Notes under the pieces: model-generated
The model's input: the letters and a program-made list of their open reading frames with translations, nothing else
What the model was told of the DNA's origin: nothing
Database searches by the model: none
NCBI RefSeq assembly: GCF_026125825.1
Contig: NZ_JAHCKK010000022.1
Coordinates: 1 to 54,062, forward strand
Reading direction: 5' to 3'
Length of the DNA: 54,062 bases
Source of the DNA: Hydrogenophaga sp.
GTDB taxonomy: Bacteria > Pseudomonadota > Gammaproteobacteria > Burkholderiales > Burkholderiaceae_C
In this document: positions 41,720 to 54,062 of the stretch, one piece after another
Layout of the letters: the number at the start of each line of letters is the position of its first letter
How positions within the stretch are numbered: position 1 is the stretch's first letter
Translations under genes and position numbers: made by a program

Positions 41720-42915
41720 CGGCGCCGACTGGTCTCGCTCCCAGACCCCTTGCGGTCCTGGTGGTTGGCGTGGGCGTGACCTGCGCCTTGCATGTGGGCA
41801 AGCTGCCGGTCGCCATACCCGTGCTGCGTGAAAGCCTGGGTCTCAGCCTGGTCCAGGCTGGTTTCCTGCTGTCGCTGGTGCAACTCGCCGGCATGACGTT
41901 GGGCCTCGTGGTCGGGCTGATGGCCGATCGCTTGGGACCGCGCCGTGTGATGCTGGCGGGGCTGTTGCTGCTCGCGGTGGGGAGCGCTTTGGGTGCCCTT
42001 TCCCCCAACGTTCACGTGTTGCTTGCCACGCGCGTGATCGAGGGCATGGGATTCCTGTCGGCGGTTCTGCCGGCACCCGGCTTGCTGCGGCAGCGTGTGC
42101 ACCATGCTCCCACGCTGTCCCGTTCGCTGGGGTGGTGGGGCGCTTACATGCCACTGGGCACCTCGATGGCCCTGTTGCTCGGCGTGCCTTTGTTGTCTGC
42201 CGTCGGGTGGCGCTGGGCCTGGTTGCTGCTGGCGCTGCTTTCCTTGCTGGCAGCGGCGGGATTGGCCAAGTGGGTGCCCCCCGATGCACAGGCGGGTGCG
42301 GCGCCGGTGGCGACCGCCCTGGGCCCGCGACTGCGGCGCACGTTGAAGGCCCCCGGGCCGTGGCTGATGGCTCTGGCGTTCTTCCTGTATTCGGGGCAAT
42401 GGTTGGCCGTGGTCGGCTTCCTGCCGACGATCTACCACCAGGCCGGCTACACGGGGGCCACGGTGGCCATGCTCAGCGCCCTGGCGGCGGGCATCAACAT
42501 GGTCGGCAACATCGGCGGGGGGTGGTGGCTCGCCAGGGGCGCGCGGCCAGGCGCGGTGCTCGCGCTGGCCTACATGGCCATGGGCGCAGGCGCCTGGGTG
42601 GCCTTTGGCGCAGAGGGTCACGCGGTGGCGCAGTACCTTGCCGTGCTGATCTTCTCCGGAGTAGGCGGGCTGATTCCCGGGACGCTGTTCGGGCTGGCGG
42701 TCAAACTCGCTCCCGACAACGAGACGGTATCCACCACGGTGGGCTGGATGCAACAGTTTTCGGCACTGGGGCAATTTCTCGGGCCGCCGCTGGTGGCCTG
42801 GGTGGCCACCCTGGTCGGCGGTTGGCAATGGACCTGGACGGTGACCGGTGCATCCTCGTTGCTGGGGGTGTTGCTCGCCAGCCGATTGCAGGCAGTGTGG
42901 CGCACCCGACCATAA
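41716..42915 (+). CDS. MFS transporter
   Basis: A 399-residue protein with about twelve membrane segments. The major facilitator motif A appears as GLMADRLGPRRVMLAG after the second segment. The profile resembles CynX/NimT-type transporters. Its start overlaps the dgt stop. The substrate is unknown; its place at the end of a housekeeping operon gives no clue. Confidence 0.88.
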   Translation: MTAPTGLAPRPLAVLVVGVGVTCALHVGKLPVAIPVLRESLGLSLVQAGFLLSLVQLAGMTLGLVVGLMADRLGPRRVMLAGLLLLAVGSALGALSPNVHVLLATRVIEGMGFLSAVLPAPGLLRQRVHHAPTLSRSLGWWGAYMPLGTSMALLLGVPLLSAVGWRWAWLLLALLSLLAAAGLAKWVPPDAQAGAAPVATALGPRLRRTLKAPGPWLMALAFFLYSGQWLAVVGFLPTIYHQAGYTGATVAMLSALAAGINMVGNIGGGWWLARGARPGAVLALAYMAMGAGAWVAFGAEGHAVAQYLAVLIFSGVGGLIPGTLFGLAVKLAPDNETVSTTVGWMQQFSALGQFLGPPLVAWVATLVGGWQWTWTVTGASSLLGVLLASRLQAVWRTRP

Positions 42916-42968
42916 TCGAAGCCGGACTCTCCGTCGCCGCTTCGCGGTGACGCCCACCTGACCGCACC

Positions 42969-43670
42969 ATGGCCCGACTTCCCCGCCTGACTGTCGCCGG
43001 CTACCCGCACCACGTCATCCAGCGCGGCAACAACCGCCAGGACATTGTGCGCAGTGACGCCGATCGTGAATTTCTGCTGGAGCTGGTGGGTGAAAGCGCG
43101 CGCCAGCATCAGGTCGCGCTCAACGGTTATGTGTTGATGGACAACCATTTCCACCTGCTGCTCACACCGGAAACGGTCCAAGGCGTGCCGCTGATGATGC
43201 AGGCCGTCGGACGGCGCTACGTGCGTTACTTCAACGACCGCTATCACCGCAGCGGTACGCTCTGGGAAGGGCGTTACAAGTCCACGCTGGTTCAGACCGA
43301 ACGCTATCTGCTCGCCTGCATGGTCTACCTGGACCTCAATCCCGTGCGCGCCGGCCTGGTGGCCGACCCCAAGAACCATCTCTGGTCCAGCCACCGCCAC
43401 TACATCGGCCAGGCATCGGACCGGCGGATCACGACGCCTCCCGTGTACTGGGGACTGGGCAACACGCCGTTTGCTCGTGAAGCTGCCTACACCGACTTGG
43501 TGCATTCAGGGCAGACGGCGGCCGAGCAAGGTGCCATTACGGACGCCACGCTGCACGGGTGGGCGCTCGGGGATGCGGCATTCGCAGCCGAGTTGCAAAA
43601 GCGCACCCCGCGACGGATCGCTCGTGGGCGCCCGGGTCGTCCCGCGTCCCGCCCCCCCGAAGACCCATGA
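42969..43670 (+). CDS. REP-associated tyrosine transposase (RAYT, Y1 family)
   Basis: A 233-residue HUH nuclease of the IS200-like Y1 transposase family. The metal-binding His-x-His is in MDNHFHLLL, and the candidate catalytic Tyr is in GRRYVRYFNDRY. RAYTs are single-copy domesticated enzymes that move short REP palindromes rather than themselves. Typical short repeats AATCTGNCCCCATTNAAT lie just downstream, and a hairpin lies upstream (about 42932-42950). The Arg/Pro-rich tail is common. Confidence 0.88.
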   Translation: MARLPRLTVAGYPHHVIQRGNNRQDIVRSDADREFLLELVGESARQHQVALNGYVLMDNHFHLLLTPETVQGVPLMMQAVGRRYVRYFNDRYHRSGTLWEGRYKSTLVQTERYLLACMVYLDLNPVRAGLVADPKNHLWSSHRHYIGQASDRRITTPPVYWGLGNTPFAREAAYTDLVHSGQTAAEQGAITDATLHGWALGDAAFAAELQKRTPRRIARGRPGRPASRPPEDP

Positions 43671-43714
43671 GCCAAGGCGTCCCGCCAGGCTCCACAGCCT
43701 TTTGACTCATTTTT

Positions 43715-43780
43715 AATCTGTCCCCATTAATATCTTACCGGTGATGATTGCTGTTTAATTGGAATCTGACCCCATTTAAT
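43715..43780. repeat. RAYT-associated short repeats
   Basis: AATCTGTCCCCATTAAT (43715-43731) and AATCTGACCCCATTTAAT (43763-43780) are near-identical direct repeats, separated by 31 bp that include AT-rich and CCGG-palindromic sequence. Repeats of this type accompany IS200-like genes in many betaproteobacteria. Confidence 0.75.
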
Positions 43781-43863
43781 TTCCTTGGCATTGTTGTTGC
43801 AATGCAATATGCTCGCGTTCCCGATTTTTGCTTTAGCCCCCCACGAACCGAGAAGGAAGCGCC

Positions 43864-48642
<4,779 letters not shown>

Positions 48643-48677
48643 GCCCGCCGCACGCACGAACACGAAGGAATCGCATC

Positions 48678-50144
48678 ATGGGAAAAGTCACCGGCTTCAT
48701 GGAATACGAGCGTCTCGAAGAGGGCTATAAGCCCGTGCCCGAGCGTCTGAAGCACTACAAGGAATTCGTCGTTGGCCTCGATGAGGCGCAATCCAAGGTC
48801 CAGGCCGCGCGTTGCATGGACTGCGGCACGCCGTTCTGCAACAGCGGCTGCCCGGTCAACAACATCATTCCTGACTTCAACGACCTCGTGTACCAAGGCG
48901 ATTGGCAAAACGCCATCACCGTGCTGCACAGCACCAACAACTTCCCCGAATTCACCGGACGCATCTGTCCCGCCCCCTGCGAAGCCGCCTGCACGCTGAA
49001 CGTGAACGACGACGCTGTGGGCATCAAGTCGATCGAGCATGCCATCATCGACCGCGCCTGGGCCGAAGGCTGGGTGCAGCCGCAGCCTGCGCGCCACAAG
49101 ACCGGCAAGAAGATCGCTGTGGTCGGTTCGGGCCCGGCCGGCATGGCTGCAGCACAGCAACTCGCGCGCGCCGGTCACGATGTGACCTTGTTCGAGAAGA
49201 ACGACCGAATCGGCGGCCTTCTGCGCTACGGCATTCCCGATTTCAAGATGGAGAAGAGCCACATCGACTTGCGCGTCAAGCAGATGGAGGCGGAAGGCGT
49301 TGTGTTTCGCACCGGTGTCATGGTCGGAGCCCTGCCCAAGGGCAGCAAGGTCACCAACTGGGCCGAAGAGACCATTTCTCCTGAGCAGTTGCAGAAGGAC
49401 TTCGACGCCGTGCTGCTGACCGGTGGCTCCGAGCAGAGCCGCGATCTACCCGTCCCTGGCCGCGACCTGGACGGCATCCATTTTGCGATGGAGTTCCTGC
49501 CGCAACAGAACAAGGTCAACGCTGGCGACAAGCTCAAGGGGCAGCTGCGAGCCGATGGCAAGCACGTCATCGTGATCGGCGGCGGCGATACCGGCAGCGA
49601 CTGTGTGGGTACCAGCAACCGCCACGGTGCCTTGAGCGTCACGCAGTTCGAGGTCATGCCGCAGCCGCCGGAACAGGAAAACAAGCCCCTGGTGTGGCCC
49701 TACTGGCCACTGAAGTTGCGCACCAGCTCCAGTCACGAGGAAGGCTGCGTGCGCGAGTTCGCCATCTCCACGAAGGAGTTCATCGGCGAAAAGGGCAAGG
49801 TGACGGGACTTACCACCGTGCACGTCGAGATGAAGGACGGCAAACTCGTCGAGATTCCCGGGACGGAGAAAACCTACAAGGCCGATTTGGTGCTGCTTGC
49901 CATGGGGTTCGTGAACCCTGTTGCCACCATCCTGGACGGCTTCGGCGTCGAGAAGGATGCGCGCGGCAATGCCAAGGCCAGCACCGACTTCACGGGTGGC
50001 TACGCGACCAACGTGCCCAAGGTGTTTGCCGCGGGCGACATGCGCCGTGGCCAGAGCCTGGTGGTATGGGCGATCCGCGAAGGCCGCCAGGCCGCACGTG
50101 CAGTGGACGAGTTCCTGATGGGTTTTTCCGACTTGCCGCGCTGA
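48678..50144 (+). CDS. gltD: Glutamate synthase, small subunit
   Basis: A 488-residue beta chain that oxidises NADPH and passes electrons to GltB. It has the two cysteine clusters [13 protein letters not shown] and CPAPCEAAC of the [4Fe-4S] centres, an FAD site [12 protein letters not shown] and an NADPH site [15 protein letters not shown] lies before the ATG. A strong terminator follows at 50199-50228. Confidence 0.97.
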   Translation: MGKVTGFMEYERLEEGYKPVPERLKHYKEFVVGLDEAQSKVQAARCMDCGTPFCNSGCPVNNIIPDFNDLVYQGDWQNAITVLHSTNNFPEFTGRICPAPCEAACTLNVNDDAVGIKSIEHAIIDRAWAEGWVQPQPARHKTGKKIAVVGSGPAGMAAAQQLARAGHDVTLFEKNDRIGGLLRYGIPDFKMEKSHIDLRVKQMEAEGVVFRTGVMVGALPKGSKVTNWAEETISPEQLQKDFDAVLLTGGSEQSRDLPVPGRDLDGIHFAMEFLPQQNKVNAGDKLKGQLRADGKHVIVIGGGDTGSDCVGTSNRHGALSVTQFEVMPQPPEQENKPLVWPYWPLKLRTSSSHEEGCVREFAISTKEFIGEKGKVTGLTTVHVEMKDGKLVEIPGTEKTYKADLVLLAMGFVNPVATILDGFGVEKDARGNAKASTDFTGGYATNVPKVFAAGDMRRGQSLVVWAIREGRQAARAVDEFLMGFSDLPR

Positions 50145-50198
50145 CATTGACGGAAACATAACGGTGCCAGGGGTTCAGCCGTGAATCCCGTATCATTC

Positions 50199-50228
50199 AA
50201 AAACCGGGCGCTGAACTGCCCGGTTTTT
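50199..50228 (+). terminator. Intrinsic terminator after gltD
   Basis: AAAAACCGGGC and GCCCGGTTTTT form an 11-bp palindromic stem with an 8-base loop and a T run, so it can work in both directions. The T run ends five bases before the mlaF ATG. Confidence 0.92.
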
Positions 50229-50233
50229 GTTTG

Positions 50234-51067
50234 ATGCCCATCGATTCCTCCTCCTCCTCCTCTCTGGTCGAACTGCGCAACCTGACCTTCGGTTATGGCG
50301 AGCGCGCCATCCTCGACAACATTTCGCTGACCGTGCCGCGCGGCAAGGTCACGGCGCTCATGGGTGCGTCCGGCGGCGGCAAGACAACGGTCCTGCGGCT
50401 GATCGGTGGGCAGATCCGGGGCCAATCGGGCCAAACGCTGTTCGACGGGCAGGATGTCACCACCATGGGCCCCAAAGCGCTGTACGAGGCGCGCCGACGC
50501 ATGGGCATGCTGTTCCAGTTTGGTGCGCTGTTCACCGACATGAGCGTGTTCGACAACGTGGCCTTTCCACTGCGAGAGCACACCCGGTTGCCTGAAGCCC
50601 TGGTGCGCGACATCGTGCTGATGAAGCTCAACGCGGTGGGCTTGCGCGGCGCGCGCGACCTCATGCCCAGCGAGCTCTCGGGCGGCATGGCCCGGCGCGT
50701 GGCGCTGGCGCGCGCGATCGCGCTGGACCCCGAGCTCGTGATGTACGACGAGCCCTTCGCAGGCCTGGACCCGATTTCGCTGGGCACCGCCGCTCGTCTG
50801 ATCCGCCAGCTCAACGACGCCATGGGCTTGACCAGCATCGTGGTGTCGCACGATTTGGACGAGACCTTTCACATCGCCGATCAGGTGATCGTGCTGGCCA
50901 ACGGCAAGATCGCCGCTCAAGGCACGCCCGAAGAGGTGCGGCACAGCCAGGACCCGCTGGTGCACCAGTTCGTCAACGCCTTGCCCGATGGGCCGGTGCG
51001 TTTCCACCACCCGGGCCCGGAACTCCTCGAGGATTTCGGCCCCCTCCGCCGGGGAGCACGCCCATGA
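50234..51067 (+). CDS. mlaF: Phospholipid transport ATP-binding protein MlaF
   Basis: A 277-residue ABC ATPase of the Mla lipid-asymmetry system. Walker [10 protein letters not shown], signature LSGGMARR and Walker [12 protein letters not shown] are intact; the C-terminal tail is typical of MlaF. The ATG at 50234 follows directly after the gltD terminator, and no ribosome-binding site is seen. It opens the mlaFEDACB operon. Confidence 0.94.
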   Translation: MPIDSSSSSSLVELRNLTFGYGERAILDNISLTVPRGKVTALMGASGGGKTTVLRLIGGQIRGQSGQTLFDGQDVTTMGPKALYEARRRMGMLFQFGALFTDMSVFDNVAFPLREHTRLPEALVRDIVLMKLNAVGLRGARDLMPSELSGGMARRVALARAIALDPELVMYDEPFAGLDPISLGTAARLIRQLNDAMGLTSIVVSHDLDETFHIADQVIVLANGKIAAQGTPEEVRHSQDPLVHQFVNALPDGPVRFHHPGPELLEDFGPLRRGARP

Positions 51068-51846
51068 ACGCCCTGCATCCCGCCCGCGTGGGCCGTGCGG
51101 TGCGCCTGCAGCTCGCTGGCATCGGCCATGGCACCCGCCTGTTTGGCCGCTTGGTGTGGCTCATGGGGGCGGCGCTGCGCCGGCCCTCGCTGGTGCGCGA
51201 CCAGATCCATTTCCTGGGCAACCACTCGCTGGCCATCATCAGCGTCTCTGGCCTTTTCGTCGGCTTCGTGCTCAGCCTGCAGGGTTACTACACGCTGCAG
51301 CGCTACGGCGCCACCGAGGCGCTGGGCCTGCTGGTGGCGCTCTCGCTCATGCGCGAGCTTGGTCCGGTGGTCACTGCGTTGCTGTTCGCGGGCCGTGCCG
51401 GCACGTCGCTCACGGCCGAGATCGGTCTCATGAAGGCTGGCGAACAGCTCAGCGCCATGGAAATGATGGCGGTGGATCCGGTGCGACGCGTGCTGGCGCC
51501 GCGCTTCGTGGCCGGGGTCATCACCATGCCTTTGCTTGCCGCGGTGTTCAGCGCCGTCGGTATCGTCGGTGGCTGGGTGGTCGGCGTGCTGCTCATCGGC
51601 CTGGACGGTGGTGCCTTCTGGAGCCAGATGCAGGGTGGGGTGGATGTGTGGGCCGACGTGGGCAACGGCATCATCAAGAGCGTGGTGTTCGGCTTTGCCG
51701 TCACTTTTGTGGCCCTGCTGCAGGGTTTCGACGCACATCCGACGCCCGAAGGGGTTTCTCGCGCCACCACCCGCACCGTGGTGGTGGCTTCGCTGAGCGT
51801 GCTGGCGCTGGACTTCGTCCTTACCGCCATGATGTTCAGCATCTGA
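51064..51846 (+). CDS. mlaE: Phospholipid transport permease MlaE
   Basis: A 260-residue inner-membrane permease with about five to six membrane segments. The family segments [16 protein letters not shown] and [16 protein letters not shown] are present. It pairs with MlaF and MlaD. It overlaps mlaF (ATGA). Confidence 0.94.
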   Translation: MNALHPARVGRAVRLQLAGIGHGTRLFGRLVWLMGAALRRPSLVRDQIHFLGNHSLAIISVSGLFVGFVLSLQGYYTLQRYGATEALGLLVALSLMRELGPVVTALLFAGRAGTSLTAEIGLMKAGEQLSAMEMMAVDPVRRVLAPRFVAGVITMPLLAAVFSAVGIVGGWVVGVLLIGLDGGAFWSQMQGGVDVWADVGNGIIKSVVFGFAVTFVALLQGFDAHPTPEGVSRATTRTVVVASLSVLALDFVLTAMMFSI

Positions 51847-51861
51847 TTGGAGTGGATGGAC

Positions 51862-52347
51862 ATGCAAACTTCCAAAAATGATTTCTGGGTAGGCCTGTTC
51901 GTGCTGATTGGCGCGGCCGCCATCCTCTTCCTTGCGCTGCAGTCGGCCAACTTGCTCAGCCTGAATTTCGAGAAGACCTACCACCTGGTCGGCCGCTTCG
52001 ACAACATCGGTGGCCTCAAGCCCAAGGCGGCCGTGCGCAGCGCTGGCGTGGTGGTCGGTCGAGTCGAGTCCATCACCTTCGACGACAAGACCTTCCAGGC
52101 CAGCATCCGGCTGGAGCTGCAATCTCGCTACGCCTTCCCCAAGGACAGCTCGCTCAAGATCCTGACCAGCGGCTTGCTTGGGGAGCAGTACATTGGCATC
52201 GAACCAGGTGGCGACGAGCGCAACTTCGCCGATGGCGACGTGGTGACCCAGACACAATCGGCCATCGTCCTGGAGAATCTGATCAGCCAGTTCCTCTTCA
52301 GCCGTGCCGCCGATGGCAGCAACAAGGACGCCGAAACGGCGAAATAG
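51862..52347 (+). CDS. mlaD: Phospholipid transport substrate-binding protein MlaD
   Basis: A 161-residue MCE protein with an N-terminal membrane anchor (DFWVGLFVLIGAAAILFLAL) and one MCE domain (GGLKPKAAVRSAGVVVGRVESI). The start ATG at 51862 is nine bases after GGAG; an ATG at 51856 is possible. MlaD rings receive lipid from MlaC. Confidence 0.93.
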   Translation: MQTSKNDFWVGLFVLIGAAAILFLALQSANLLSLNFEKTYHLVGRFDNIGGLKPKAAVRSAGVVVGRVESITFDDKTFQASIRLELQSRYAFPKDSSLKILTSGLLGEQYIGIEPGGDERNFADGDVVTQTQSAIVLENLISQFLFSRAADGSNKDAETAK

Positions 52348-52456
52348 CGTTGTGGGGGCTTTGCAACGCCCCTCACGAAGGCACTCCGGGCGCACCGAAA
52401 ATGCAGGCTGTTCGCAAAAACAACAGCCGGGTGCACAACCCAGGGGAAACCACAAC

Positions 52457-53218
52457 ATGACACACCACCACAGCCCCATCGCGGCAGTCTGCAAAGGCAC
52501 GGCGCTGGCATTGACGCTCGCATGGATGGCCGGCTGCGCCACAGGCCCGGACGCCAACCCACGCGACCCGCTCGAACCTTTCAACCGCGGCGTGTACCAG
52601 TTCAACGATGCGGTGGACACCGCCGTGCTCAAGCCCGTGGCCACTGCCTACCAGAAGGTCACACCCAGCCCGGTGCGCACCGGTGTGAGCAATTTCTTCG
52701 GCAACCTGGGTGACCTCTGGTCGTCGGTCAATGCCGGCCTGCAACTGCGCCCGCGCGAGGCGACCGAGAACCTCATGCGTTTCAGCGTGAATACGGTGTT
52801 CGGTATCGCCGGCGTGCTCGACATTGCCAGTGAGATGGGCATTCCCCGCACTCGCCTCGATTTTGGCCAGACCATGGGGCGCTGGGGCGCGCCCTCGGGG
52901 CCTTATCTCGTGTTGCCATTGCTCGGCCCCTCATCGGTGCGGGACGGTACCGGCCTGGTGGTGGATGCCACCGGGGATCCTGTGTCGAGCATGAATCACG
53001 TGCCTTCGCGCAATTCCGTGCTGGCGCTGCGCGTGGTCGACACCCGCGCCGGACTGCTGCGGGCCACCAACCTGCTGGAGGACGCCGCGCTGGATAAATA
53101 CAGCTTCACACGCGATTTCTACCTGAACCGCCGGCAAAACCAGATTGATGACTTGATCGACAAGGGCATCGGTCTGGGTAACGACGGCGCCGACACAGAT
53201 ACGAATCGCAACGATTGA
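52457..53218 (+). CDS. mlaA: Outer-membrane lipoprotein MlaA (VacJ)
   Basis: A 253-residue lipoprotein, lipobox MAGC at about residue 24, then the family segment DPLEPFNRGVYQFNDAVD. It removes mislocalised phospholipid from the outer leaflet and hands it to MlaC. In enterobacteria mlaA is elsewhere; in Burkholderiales it lies in the mla operon. A longer reading upstream overlaps mlaD and was dropped. Confidence 0.94.
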   Translation: MTHHHSPIAAVCKGTALALTLAWMAGCATGPDANPRDPLEPFNRGVYQFNDAVDTAVLKPVATAYQKVTPSPVRTGVSNFFGNLGDLWSSVNAGLQLRPREATENLMRFSVNTVFGIAGVLDIASEMGIPRTRLDFGQTMGRWGAPSGPYLVLPLLGPSSVRDGTGLVVDATGDPVSSMNHVPSRNSVLALRVVDTRAGLLRATNLLEDAALDKYSFTRDFYLNRRQNQIDDLIDKGIGLGNDGADTDTNRND

Positions 53219-53302
53219 TAGGGACGCCCTTCACAATCCGGGCGCCCCGATGAACTACGCTGCAATGTCTGCAGCAAGGCCGCCTGGCCTCGAAAGGAAC
53301 AC

Positions 53303-53935
53303 ATGATGAAACGCCGCTCCTGGCTCGCCGCCCTGTTCATGTCTGCCGCCGCGGGTTTAACCTCTCTTCCTTCGCTTGCCCAGGACGAGGCGCCGGACGC
53401 CATGGTCAAGCGCCTGTCCACCGAGGTGCTGGCTACCATCAAGGCCGACCCGGCCATTCAGGCTGGTGACATGAACCGCATCATCGCGCTGGTGGACAGC
53501 AAGATCATGCCCAACGTGAATTTCTCGCGCATGACCGCCTCTGCGGTGGGGCGCTACTGGCGCCAGGCCACCCCCGAGCAACAGAAGCAATTGCAGGACG
53601 AGTTCAAGACCCTGCTGGTGCGCACCTACGCCGGCGCGCTGCGCCAGGTGAGCGACCAGACCGTCGAGGTGCAACCCATGCGCTCCGCCCCCGGCGACGA
53701 GGACGTGGTGGTGCGCACCCTGGTCAAGGGCCGCGGCGATCCGGTGCAGCTCGACTACCGTCTGCACAAAACGCCCGGCCAGGGCACCGGCTGGAAGATC
53801 TACGACCTGAACGTGCTCGGCATCTGGCTGGTCGACACCTACCGACCGCAGTTCGCCCAGCAGATCAACGCCGGGGGCATCGACAAGCTGCTGCAGACGC
53901 TGAGCGAGCGCAACAAGACCAACAGCGCCAGCTGA
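53303..53935 (+). CDS. mlaC: Periplasmic phospholipid-binding protein MlaC
   Basis: A 210-residue shuttle protein with a signal peptide (cleavage after about ...LPSLAQ) and the Ttg2D/MlaC fold, including YAGALRQVSDQTVEV and DLNVLGIWLVDTYRPQF. It carries lipid between MlaA and the MlaFED complex. AAAGGA precedes the start; ATG at 53306 is an alternative. Confidence 0.94.
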   Translation: MMKRRSWLAALFMSAAAGLTSLPSLAQDEAPDAMVKRLSTEVLATIKADPAIQAGDMNRIIALVDSKIMPNVNFSRMTASAVGRYWRQATPEQQKQLQDEFKTLLVRTYAGALRQVSDQTVEVQPMRSAPGDEDVVVRTLVKGRGDPVQLDYRLHKTPGQGTGWKIYDLNVLGIWLVDTYRPQFAQQINAGGIDKLLQTLSERNKTNSAS

Positions 53936-53943
53936 GCACCGCC

Positions 53944-54062
53944 ATGACCTTGCTCGTGCTGCCCGCCGAAGTCACGCAGTCCCAGGCCGAGACCTGCCTG
54001 GCCCTGCTGCGGACCGCGGCGCGCGCCAGCCGCGAGGGCGAGATCGTGATCGACGCCGCGCC
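53944..54062 (+). CDS. mlaB: STAS-domain protein MlaB, cut by the window edge
   Basis: Only the first 39 residues are visible (MTLLVLPAEVTQSQAET..., ending near EIVIDAA). The start 8 bp after mlaC and the beta-strand pattern fit MlaB, which stabilises MlaF. The rest lies beyond the window. Confidence 0.75.
   Translation, partial: MTLLVLPAEVTQSQAETCLALLRTAARASREGEIVIDAA

Overview
The window is GC-rich chromosomal DNA from a betaproteobacterium, order Burkholderiales, most likely family Comamonadaceae (Hydrogenophaga or Acidovorax-like). This is inferred from gene order: lptM-lysA facing cyaY, mrcA facing pilMNOPQ-aroK-aroB-dgt, gltB-gltD, then mlaFEDACB. The genus is not proven from sequence alone. 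I ran no database search; family names rest on motifs and translated sequence.

Left part (1-23525), ordinary host genes. groES sits behind a strong promoter with a perfect CIRCE operator. Then come a 7TM sensor with a broken GGDEF motif, an FMN reductase, an SDR enzyme, a three-PAS histidine kinase, metK, two LpxL/HtrB-type acyltransferases, an epoxide-hydrolase-like enzyme and engB. A cytochrome-maturation block follows (cytochrome c4, resB, ccsB), then msrP-msrQ, a complete branched-chain amino acid ABC transporter (livG, livF, binding protein, livH, livM), lysA and lptM.

Middle (about 23534-30742), a 7.2-kb filamentous phage (inovirus) prophage between the divergent start codons of lptM and cyaY. 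Most genes read on the minus strand, right to left: two unknown early genes, a probable ssDNA-binding protein, a small lipoprotein, four tiny membrane peptides, the major coat protein, a pIII-like adhesin, a pVI-like protein and a Zot/pI assembly ATPase. A 619-bp intergenic region follows, full of hairpins and two tandem-repeat arrays, then an HUH replication protein and a small serine recombinase, the probable integrase. A 94-aa regulator and a 73-aa membrane peptide read rightward. A 64-aa membrane protein with its own strong ribosome-binding site appears to be embedded in another frame of zot. No phage secretin is visible, so export probably uses a host secretin.

The prophage places both host operons directly downstream of phage genes. 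The regulator's stop codon overlaps the cyaY start (TAATG), and the recombinase ends 13 bp before lptM.

Right part (30743-54062), housekeeping: frataxin, PBP1A, the type IV pilus assembly operon pilMNOPQ running into aroK, aroB, dgt and an MFS transporter, a RAYT transposase with associated repeats, glutamate synthase gltB-gltD, a clear terminator, and the Mla lipid-transport operon, cut by the window edge inside mlaB.
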